Source: UMGS1387 sp045539625 (GTDB taxonomy: Bacteria > Bacillota > Clostridia > Oscillospirales > CAG-382). From it: a stretch of DNA of 17,567 bases. Location: assembly GCA_045539625.1 (NCBI GenBank), contig JAZQFS010000083.1, positions 1 to 17,567 of the forward strand, in the 5' to 3' direction. Shown piece by piece: positions 1 to 5,225 of this stretch. Each line of letters starts with the position of its first letter. The stretch's first letter is position 1. The position numbers and the translations under genes are program-made. The notes under the pieces were generated by a model. It was given only the letters and a program-made list of their open reading frames with translations, was not told where the DNA came from and ran no database searches.

Positions 1-51
1 CCCGTTTTTTGTTAAATTTGCAAGGTATCTACGGAAGGCTTTGTGCATAAA

Positions 52-1002
52 TCAGAGAAATCTTATGCTGTCGTATTTCTCCTTCCAGTCCGAAGGCAGA
101 ATACCCAGCCTGTAAACTTCGGTTTTGCTGTGGCTTATAAGCCTTGAGAGGGCACTGCCCAACGCTTTGCCTTGATTTTCGGGAAGAACCTTTTTTAGTG
201 CATACAGCCTTGAAAAAAGGTCGGTGCGTGACTTTAAAAGAGAGTCCTCGCCAAATTCGGGAAGAATCACGTTTGAGGTTTTTCCTATCAGAATGTTGTG
301 GTGGGCGCAGGAATTGCGAAGATTTCTGATTGCGTCAAGCCAGGTATCAAACTGCTTTGTGGTTTCTTTTCCGTAGTTTTTACGGGTGTAGCCGTAACGC
401 AGAATTTCTTTTCGCAGATCTCCTCTGAGATATGAGTACATTTTGCAAACCGATCCGAAATCAAGATAAGAAAACAGCACATCGGCAGGCAGTCTGTCGG
501 CGGAATTTTTTCCGTCGGGACGGCTTTTGTGTATTTCGGGATATTTGCTGACGTCGGTGCGGACTTTTTGCTCCTCGTCAAGTATGCCGTCAAGGTAGTA
601 TTCAAAGTACGTAATGTTTTTTTGCCTTGTAAGCTTGTCGACCGTGCCCTTGGTGGGAGTGTAGCTTTCACGGCAGGCATAAAACAGACTGTTCTGTTCT
701 CTTTGGGTGCAGGAGCTTGAAACGGCGGATTTTAAGCTTATTTCCGCTTTTTTGCAGAATACAAACAGAAGAAGCCGCAACTTTTCATCAAACTCATAAA
801 GGCTGTAAAGTACGTCCTCAGAGGGCTTGGTCTTGAGAATGTGGCTTTTTGAAGAAAGAAATCTTGCATAAAGACGCAAGCGGTAGAAGCCTGCATATTT
901 CAGCCGGTTATAAAGACGTGTATCTGTTTTTGCCGTGACATATCTTTTTAAAATGTTGATTTTTTCCTGTTCCGACGGCGGAACTGTTTTACAGTTTCTC
1001 AC
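52..1002 (-). CDS. Abi_2 / AbiF-type abortive-infection protein with HEPN RNase motif
   Basis: The protein matches the Abi_2 (AbiD/AbiF) abortive-infection family. Residue numbers here count from the upstream TTG at 1020. The N-terminal part has the family pattern ending in GFYRLRLYARF (about 44-54). A central helix reads FDEKLRLLLFVFCKKAEISLKS (about 77-98 in the family role of LR..E..LR). The C-terminal part carries RNSCAHHN (235-242), an Rx4H HEPN signature (R235, H240), which in this superfamily is the RNase active site. Length (316-322 aa) is normal. I choose GTG at 1002: it has AGAGG at 1009-1013 six bases upstream, whereas the TTG at 1020 lies in the U-tract of a terminator and has no ribosome site. 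The gene sits behind a promoter and a structured leader (see the ncRNA entry), so it probably depends on terminator read-through. The expected role is RNA cleavage in anti-phage defence or as a toxin; family is certain, function is inferred. Confidence 0.87.
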   Translation of the reverse strand: MRNCKTVPPSEQEKINILKRYVTAKTDTRLYNRLKYAGFYRLRLYARFLSSKSHILKTKPSEDVLYSLYEFDEKLRLLLFVFCKKAEISLKSAVSSSCTQREQNSLFYACRESYTPTKGTVDKLTRQKNITYFEYYLDGILDEEQKVRTDVSKYPEIHKSRPDGKNSADRLPADVLFSYLDFGSVCKMYSYLRGDLRKEILRYGYTRKNYGKETTKQFDTWLDAIRNLRNSCAHHNILIGKTSNVILPEFGEDSLLKSRTDLFSRLYALKKVLPENQGKALGSALSRLISHSKTEVYRLGILPSDWKEKYDSIRFL

Positions 1003-1018
1003 TTTGTACCTCTTTAAC

Positions 1019-1043
1019 AAAAAAAGAATGGTTTCCCATTCTT
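1019..1043 (-). terminator. Intrinsic terminator between leader RNA and Abi coding region
   Basis: On the minus strand an 8-bp perfect stem AAGAATGG/CCATTCTT (1043-1036 with 1031-1024) is closed by a GAAA tetraloop and followed by a run of T (1023-1019). It lies about 6 bases before the AGAGG ribosome site of the Abi gene, so it separates the short RNA from the coding transcript. Confidence 0.8.
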
Positions 1044-1099
1044 AATCCCGCAAATGGGAAATTTGGTTACAGGCATTACCCTTGCCTCCCAACGGTTGT
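1019..1099 (-). ncRNA. Candidate structured leader / antitoxin RNA of the Abi gene
   Basis: A perfect promoter at 1104-1132 predicts a start near 1097-1099. The transcript would end in an intrinsic terminator at 1019-1043, giving an RNA of about 80 nt. Visible folds are a 5-bp hairpin AGGCA/UGCCU (1083-1087 with 1071-1075, loop AGGGUAA), a possible closing stem UUGG/CCAA (1089-1092 with 1063-1066), and the terminator stem AAGAAUGG-GAAA-CCAUUCUU. Segment 1053-1061 can instead pair perfectly over 9 bp with 1032-1040, which breaks the terminator. No ORF with a ribosome site fits inside it. Known background, from memory: a conserved 'abiF RNA' motif has been described beside AbiF-like genes, and AbiF-type HEPN proteins have been linked to RNA antitoxins and to Cas13 ancestry. 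I cannot confirm a covariance-model match; a plain attenuator leader is the alternative. Confidence 0.6.
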
Positions 1100-1103
1100 A
1101 TAT

Positions 1104-1132
1104 ATTATATCACAAAAATTACGGCTTGTCAA
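1104..1132 (-). promoter_or_regulatory. Perfect-consensus sigma-A promoter for the Abi leader RNA
   Basis: On the minus strand TTGACA (1132-1127) and TATAAT (1109-1104) are separated by exactly 17 bases. Both hexamers match consensus 6/6, which is stronger than any other promoter in this window and suggests abundant leader RNA. Confidence 0.88.
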
Positions 1133-1206
1133 TATTTTATATCCGCAAGGCATATTTTTCACAAAAAGGAACAAAATAAGAAAAAAACCAAGTAAAGGCG
1201 GGTAGT

Positions 1207-1953
1207 ATGTTGAACAACAGTAATATGGGCGAAAATCGGGATAATGAAGCAAAGGAAAATACCGAAAACGATGTTCCCGAAAAGGGCGAGGATATAAAGG
1301 CTCTTGGCTGCGTGACAACCAAGGGCGACGGCATAAAAATCCACACCCTTGTGATAGCGGGGCAGATAGAAGGGCATTATGAGCTGCCAAGCTCTGCAAA
1401 AAGCACAAAATATGAGCACGTCATTCCTTTGCTTGTGGAGGTGGAGGAAACGCAGGGCATAGACGGGCTTCTTATTGTGCTTAATACGGTGGGAGGCGAC
1501 GTTGAAGCGGGGCTTGCTTTGGCAGAGCTTGTGTCGGGTATGACAAAGCCCACGGTATCTCTTGTTCTGGGAGGAGGTCATTCAATAGGCGTGCCCTTGG
1601 CAGTATCGGCAAAAAAGTCCTTTATTGTGCCGTCTGCAACAATGACAATACACCCCGTAAGAACAAGCGGTACGGTGATAGGTGTGCCTCAGGCGTTTAC
1701 CTATCTTAAAAGGATGCAGGAAAGAATTTCCGATTTTATAGTGAAGAACTCGTCTATTTCAAAACAGCGGCTAAGTAAGCTTATGCTTGAAACAGACGAG
1801 CTTGCCGCAGATATAGGCACCGTGATAGACGGAATAACGGCGGTAAACGAGGGGCTTATCGATAAGGTTGGCGGACTTGGCGAGGCATTGTCAGCTCTTA
1901 AGGAAATGATAAATGAAAACAGAAGCGAAGCACATTATAAAGCCGAAAGCTAA
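1207..1953 (+). CDS. ClpP-class serine protease, TepA-like
   Basis: This 248-aa protein has the ClpP/crotonase-type fold signature of the TepA (translocation-enhancing) branch found in Firmicutes. After a charged, low-complexity N-terminus (1-30) come LLIVLNTVGGDVEAGLALAE (about 88-107), the nucleophile motif GGGHSIGVPLA with S126, and MTIHPVRTSG with H149. The acidic third member should lie among D197, D202 and D208. There is no signal peptide or transmembrane segment, so it is cytosolic. In Bacillus, TepA-like proteins were proposed to degrade signal peptides or help secretion; that role is from the family. The start is ATG at 1207 with a weak GGCGGG upstream. It faces the rubrerythrin-like gene tail to tail, and the two stop codons overlap in the sequence CTAA (1950-1953), leaving no room for a terminator. 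No convincing plus-strand promoter was found. Confidence 0.85.
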   Translation: MLNNSNMGENRDNEAKENTENDVPEKGEDIKALGCVTTKGDGIKIHTLVIAGQIEGHYELPSSAKSTKYEHVIPLLVEVEETQGIDGLLIVLNTVGGDVEAGLALAELVSGMTKPTVSLVLGGGHSIGVPLAVSAKKSFIVPSATMTIHPVRTSGTVIGVPQAFTYLKRMQERISDFIVKNSSISKQRLSKLMLETDELAADIGTVIDGITAVNEGLIDKVGGLGEALSALKEMINENRSEAHYKAES

Positions 1954-2480
1954 AACCACTCCATAACGCAAAGAGGACAGATATCGGGGTGAGTGTTGCC
2001 CATTACGGTATATCCGCATACGGGACAGCGGTGAGGAGTATCGGCGTTATCATAATAGATTTTTTCTCCCTTGAGATGCGCTGCTCTTTGTGAAAGCAGC
2101 TCGGCGTGCTGTTTACCTGAAAGAGCTGCCATTCTGAATTTTTCCGCAATTTCGTGAAAGCCTTCTTCCTCGGCAACCTTTGCCATCTCGTCATACATTT
2201 CGCCAAGATTTGTGCTTTTGCTGTGGGAAAGGTCTGAAAGATTGTCAAATGTGTCTGCCGTTTCGTCAAGATAACTCAGCCACAGCTCACCCAGCTGAGA
2301 GCTGTTTTCAAACATTTCGTCAAGCATTCTTCTTGTTGCCGTGTCCTTTTCGTCCCTTGCCTGACGTGAATAAATATCCTCACGCACAGCCGATGATGCT
2401 TCATGCTCAAAGGCTGTTTTTAAGTTTTGCTCGGTACGGCTTCCGAAAAGAGCACGGTTTGATGTATTGATGTTATTCAT
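1950..2480 (-). CDS. Rubrerythrin-like protein with degenerate di-iron site and rubredoxin domain
   Basis: The protein (176 aa) has the rubrerythrin arrangement: a four-helix ferritin-like domain (about 15-135) and a C-terminal rubredoxin-like knuckle with CPVCG (152-156) and CPLC (168-171) that would bind one Fe(Cys)4. Family features include NLKTAFEHEASSA (19-31), EMYDEMAKVAEEEGF (94-108) and KQHAELL (123-129). Compared with typical rubrerythrins, the E-x-x-H of the second helix is replaced (FENSSQLGELW, 57-67). The Glu of the last E-K-x-H is Gly122, leaving H125. So the oxygen/peroxide-reducing di-iron centre may be altered. Rubrerythrins protect anaerobes from peroxide. The ribosome site GGAAGGA precedes ATG 2480 and lies directly after the U-tract of the upstream terminator. 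I saw no signal peptide. Confidence 0.83.
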   Translation of the reverse strand: MNNINTSNRALFGSRTEQNLKTAFEHEASSAVREDIYSRQARDEKDTATRRMLDEMFENSSQLGELWLSYLDETADTFDNLSDLSHSKSTNLGEMYDEMAKVAEEEGFHEIAEKFRMAALSGKQHAELLSQRAAHLKGEKIYYDNADTPHRCPVCGYTVMGNTHPDICPLCVMEWF

Positions 2481-2497
2481 AAAGTAAAGTCCTTCCG

Positions 2498-2532
2498 AAA
2501 AAAAGAATTGAGGACGATGAGTTCCTCAATTC
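2498..2532 (-). terminator. Intrinsic terminator after the tandem SGNH genes
   Basis: On the minus strand a 10-bp perfect stem (2532-2523 with 2514-2505, GAATTGAGGA/TCCTCAATTC) with an 8-base loop is followed by seven T (2504-2498). It ends the SGNH operon and sits immediately before the GGAAGGA ribosome site of the rubrerythrin-like gene. Confidence 0.85.
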
Positions 2533-2562
2533 AGTATATGTATTTATTTTGCGGTATGTTAA
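2533..2562 (-). promoter_or_regulatory. Possible promoter of the rubrerythrin-like gene
   Basis: The minus strand shows TTAACA (2562-2557), an 18-base spacer and TATACT (2538-2533), each one mismatch from consensus. Transcription would start inside the terminator hairpin, which would explain how the downstream gene is expressed despite the terminator. The -35 overlaps the stop codon of the SGNH gene. Confidence 0.4.
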
Positions 2563-3515
2563 AGCTTTTGTGCCTTTATGATTTCTGCCAGTTTTTTGCC
2601 GTAGTATTCACAGCCGATGGCGTTGGGATGAACGTGGTCGCAAAGATAAGGCTTTGCTTTGGGAATAAGAACGGTTCCGTCGATGGCATTGAAAAGGGGA
2701 TATTTTTCACACGCCGACATAAGATAGTCACGTGCCTCGTAAATGCCTTCAATTTCGGGACGCCATACGGGAGTAATGACGGTTACGGGAGTGTGGGGAA
2801 AAAGCTGCGAAAGCTTTTGAAGGAATTTGTCCACATTGTCGTGAAAGGTAGGCTGGAGTCTGTCATTTGTACCGAAAGCGACAAAAATGCGGTCAAAGCT
2901 TGCTTCGAGGGGATGGAGAATGTCACTTATAAAGCCGTAGCCGCCGATGCCCTGATTGAGAATGTTCCAGCCAAGGATTTTTTTTGCAACGCTTACATAG
3001 CCGTAGCTTGCAAGGGCGGAGCCGTAGCCCTGTGTTATTGAGTCGCCAAGCCACAGAACGTGACGGCACTTGTCCTTTTTGATTGCAGAATATGAGCCGT
3101 CAACGGTGAAATTCTTTATAAGCAGAGTGCAGTCGGTGGGAAAATACAGACATACCTTTTTATTTTTGCCTTGAGGAAGGGAATATTCAAGGTGACCTTT
3201 GCCGTATTTTGTTTCCTTGTCGGCAATATCGGCAATGGTTGTTGAGTGGTGCATTTCGCCGTCAACAAAAACGTCGATGCTGTCCCAAAAGGCAATATTG
3301 GTGACTATAAAGTCAAAGCTGAAATTTTCGGCATCTGTCTTGAATTCCAGGGTGATGCCCGCGCTTCCCAAAAGTCTGTAGTGATAAGGGTTGCCTACGG
3401 GATGAGCGTCAAGCTGGGCATCGGAAAAACGGCAGGCTTCAAGATAGCCCTTGCTTTCCTTAAACTGATATGCACCGAATATTAGTTTTTTTATTGTGTT
3501 GTTTGAAAGCTTCAT
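2559..3515 (-). CDS. SGNH/GDSL-family esterase with N-terminal beta-domain (copy B)
   Basis: The 318-aa protein has an N-terminal beta-rich domain (about 1-145) and a C-terminal SGNH hydrolase domain. Catalytic blocks are visible: block I LWLGDSITQGYG with Ser159, the Gly-rich block II NQGIGGYG (187-194), block III FGTND with Asn217, and block V CDHVHPN with Asp293 and His296. All four hallmark residues are present. Family knowledge suggests deacylation of carbohydrate or other esters; substrate unknown. No signal peptide is seen, so action is probably cytosolic. The start ATG (3515) overlaps the stop of the upstream paralogue in ATGA, and GGAG lies upstream inside that gene, indicating translational coupling. 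It is a tandem duplicate of the gene at 3512-4483: both begin MKLS.N.IKKL.FGAYQFKE and align without large gaps. Confidence 0.88.
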   Translation of the reverse strand: MKLSNNTIKKLIFGAYQFKESKGYLEACRFSDAQLDAHPVGNPYHYRLLGSAGITLEFKTDAENFSFDFIVTNIAFWDSIDVFVDGEMHHSTTIADIADKETKYGKGHLEYSLPQGKNKKVCLYFPTDCTLLIKNFTVDGSYSAIKKDKCRHVLWLGDSITQGYGSALASYGYVSVAKKILGWNILNQGIGGYGFISDILHPLEASFDRIFVAFGTNDRLQPTFHDNVDKFLQKLSQLFPHTPVTVITPVWRPEIEGIYEARDYLMSACEKYPLFNAIDGTVLIPKAKPYLCDHVHPNAIGCEYYGKKLAEIIKAQKL

Positions 3516-4483
3516 TTTGACGACTCCTTTTTACTTTTTGCCTTTAAAGTTGCTGCAAGTCTTGTACCGTAATATTCACAGCCCAGGGCGTTGGGGTGCA
3601 CAACATCTGCAATATAAGGCTTTGCGGGAGGAAGAAGAGTTGCCCCGTCAATTACGGTGACATTTTCGTACTTGCTTGCTACATATGCGATGTGCTCACG
3701 AGCTTCGACGATGCCTGTCATATCGGGACGCCACACAGGTGTTATAAGATAAACGGGTACGCCCTTGTACATATCTGTGAGCTTTTTTACAAAGCTTTCT
3801 GTGTTTGTTTTGAAATCGGGATTCAGCTTATCATTTGTGCCGTATGCGACAACGATTTTGTCGGGGCTGCAGTGGAGCTTTTTAAGAATGTCACTGTAAA
3901 AGCCGTAACCGCCTATACCCTGATTGAGCACGTTCCAGTCAAGTATTCTGTTGGCAACGTGAACATAGGTATAGCTTCCTATGTGAGAGCCGTAGCCCTG
4001 TGTTATTGAGTCGCCAAGCCACAGAACGAATGGCTTTTTGTCCTTTTTGACGGCACTGTAGCTTCCGAAAATTTCGAGGTTTTTAATGAACATTGTGCTC
4101 TCGCAGGGAAAGTACATACAAACCTTTTTGTTTTTGCCTTCGGGAAGGTCAAATTCAATATGTCCTTTGTGTCTTACCTTGTATTCCACAAGGTCATGCA
4201 CCTGGGCACTGTTTACCATTTCGCCGTTGACGTATACATCGATACTGTCCCAGGAGCAAATGAGAGGGAAAAAGTAATCAAAGCCGAACTTATCGGCATC
4301 TGTCTTAAACTCAAGTGTAAGACCGCCCGAATTTATTATTCTGTTATACCACACCTCGTTGGTTTCTTTGTACAAATCCATTTGTTCGTCGGAGAATCTG
4401 TAAGGTTCAAGGTATCCTCCGTTTTCTTTGAACTGATACGCTCCGAAAACCAGCTTTTTTATAGAGTTTCTTGATAGTTTCAT
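3512..4483 (-). CDS. SGNH/GDSL-family esterase with N-terminal beta-domain (copy A)
   Basis: This is the first of two tandem paralogues (323 aa from the chosen start). The N-terminal beta-domain (about 1-145) is followed by an SGNH domain with LWLGDSITQGYG (Ser159), NQGIGGYG (187-194), YGTND (Asn217) and ADVVHPN (Asp293, His296). The active site is intact. The reading frame is open to 4567, but I start at ATG 4483: it has AAAGGAC upstream and aligns exactly with the start of the paralogue. The upstream codons overlap the promoter at 4518-4546 and would not be transcribed. No secretion signal is visible. A C-terminal Lys/Ser-rich tail (about 313-323) is the main difference from copy B. Ester substrate unknown; carbohydrate O-deacetylation is a guess from related two-domain esterases. 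Confidence 0.88.
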   Translation of the reverse strand: MKLSRNSIKKLVFGAYQFKENGGYLEPYRFSDEQMDLYKETNEVWYNRIINSGGLTLEFKTDADKFGFDYFFPLICSWDSIDVYVNGEMVNSAQVHDLVEYKVRHKGHIEFDLPEGKNKKVCMYFPCESTMFIKNLEIFGSYSAVKKDKKPFVLWLGDSITQGYGSHIGSYTYVHVANRILDWNVLNQGIGGYGFYSDILKKLHCSPDKIVVAYGTNDKLNPDFKTNTESFVKKLTDMYKGVPVYLITPVWRPDMTGIVEAREHIAYVASKYENVTVIDGATLLPPAKPYIADVVHPNALGCEYYGTRLAATLKAKSKKESSK

Positions 4484-4517
4484 AAAGCATTGTCCTTTCA
4501 ATAAGGCTTTTTCTTCG

Positions 4518-4546
4518 ATTATAGCATTACTGAGCCTTGTTGTAAA
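4518..4546 (-). promoter_or_regulatory. Promoter of the tandem SGNH operon
   Basis: On the minus strand TTTACA (4546-4541), a 17-base spacer and TATAAT (4523-4518) stand about 35 bases before the chosen start of the first SGNH gene. The -10 is perfect and the -35 has one mismatch. Confidence 0.75.
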
Positions 4547-4598
4547 TGGATTTTTGTCAAAAATCAATGTGAATTTGTAATTTATGGGAAATTTTGTA

Positions 4599-4627
4599 TT
4601 GCAAACGGAATTTTTTCGTGATATAAT
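4599..4627 (+). promoter_or_regulatory. Promoter of the GNAT-gltX-glnS-SGNH operon
   Basis: TTGCAA (4599-4604), a 17-base spacer and TATAAT (4622-4627) lie just upstream of the first gene of the operon. A second TATAAT overlaps at 4627-4632. The leader is short (about 20 bases), so no T-box or other tRNA-sensing leader fits. Confidence 0.75.
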
Positions 4628-4652
4628 ATAATGTAAAATTTTAAAAGGATAG

Positions 4653-5195
4653 GTGTATGCTTTGGAAATAGTAGAGCTTGACAGAAAAGAATACGACTAT
4701 TTTGAGTTGAACTACAGCTACAGGACAAAGGAATACTACAAGGTTTCAAGTATCAGCACCAAAGAAAAGATGGGCGTTGAATTTGAAAGATGCTCCTTTG
4801 ATGAAGAAAGGCTTTATGAAAACACCGACACGCTTTTTCAGGAATACTGGAATAATCCGAGAGCCTTCGGAGTACGTGACGATGACGGCAGCATAATAGC
4901 TTATCTTGAATTTGATACCGAGGAATGGAACAACCGCCTTGTTATGACTCAGCTTCTTGTAAAAAATGAGTGCAGAGGCAAGGGCGTTGGCAGAATGCTT
5001 GTGGATTTCGTCAAGGATTTTGCCCTTGGTGAGGATTACAGAATTATTACCCTTGAAACGCAGAATACCAACATTCCCGCCATTGATTTTTACTTCAGAA
5101 TGGGTTTTCGCTTCTGCGGCAGCAACATATTCTTTTATTCCAACGATGACATAGGCGAAAACGAGGTAATGCTTGAAATGGCAATTACCCTTTAA
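4653..5195 (+). CDS. GNAT-family N-acetyltransferase, streptothricin-acetyltransferase-like
   Basis: The 180-aa protein has a GNAT fold. Acetyl-CoA binding motif A is LLVKNECRGKGVGRMLVDF (about 101-119) with the R-x-x-G-x-G loop at 108-113. Motif B is TLETQNTNIPAIDFYFRMGF (133-152). The LETQ-x-N-x-x-A-x-x-FY pattern is the one I know from SatA-type streptothricin acetyltransferases and related GNATs, but the acceptor here cannot be read from the sequence. The start is uncertain: GTG 4653 has AAGGA only three bases away, while TTG 4662 (codon 4) has about 12. The gene is the first of an operon, 30 bases before gltX. Placement before two aminoacyl-tRNA synthetases may be incidental or may point to acetylation of an aminoacyl compound. 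Confidence 0.82.
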   Translation: MYALEIVELDRKEYDYFELNYSYRTKEYYKVSSISTKEKMGVEFERCSFDEERLYENTDTLFQEYWNNPRAFGVRDDDGSIIAYLEFDTEEWNNRLVMTQLLVKNECRGKGVGRMLVDFVKDFALGEDYRIITLETQNTNIPAIDFYFRMGFRFCGSNIFFYSNDDIGENEVMLEMAITL

Positions 5196-5225
5196 TAAGT
5201 AAAATAACGAAAGGATATAGATAAA

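Noticed and set aside
1..51. Terminator or further gene downstream of the Abi gene
   Set aside because: Only 51 bases are available, with no hairpin plus T run on the minus strand and no coding signal.
1019..1099. Tandem antitoxin repeats of the ToxIN type, or a CRISPR repeat next to the HEPN gene
   Set aside because: No repeated units are found in the leader; a single folded RNA is the better description.
2508..3041. 177-codon plus-strand frame opposite the SGNH gene
   Set aside because: It covers a terminator and the antisense of conserved SGNH motifs.
4524..4560. TTGACA at 4560-4555 as the -35 of the SGNH operon
   Set aside because: It is 31 bases from the TATAAT; TTTACA at 17 bases is the fitting partner.
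4561..4652. Possible T-box leader before the synthetase operon
   Set aside because: The promoter leaves only about 20 bases of leader, and no T-box sequence (TGGNACCGCG type) is present.
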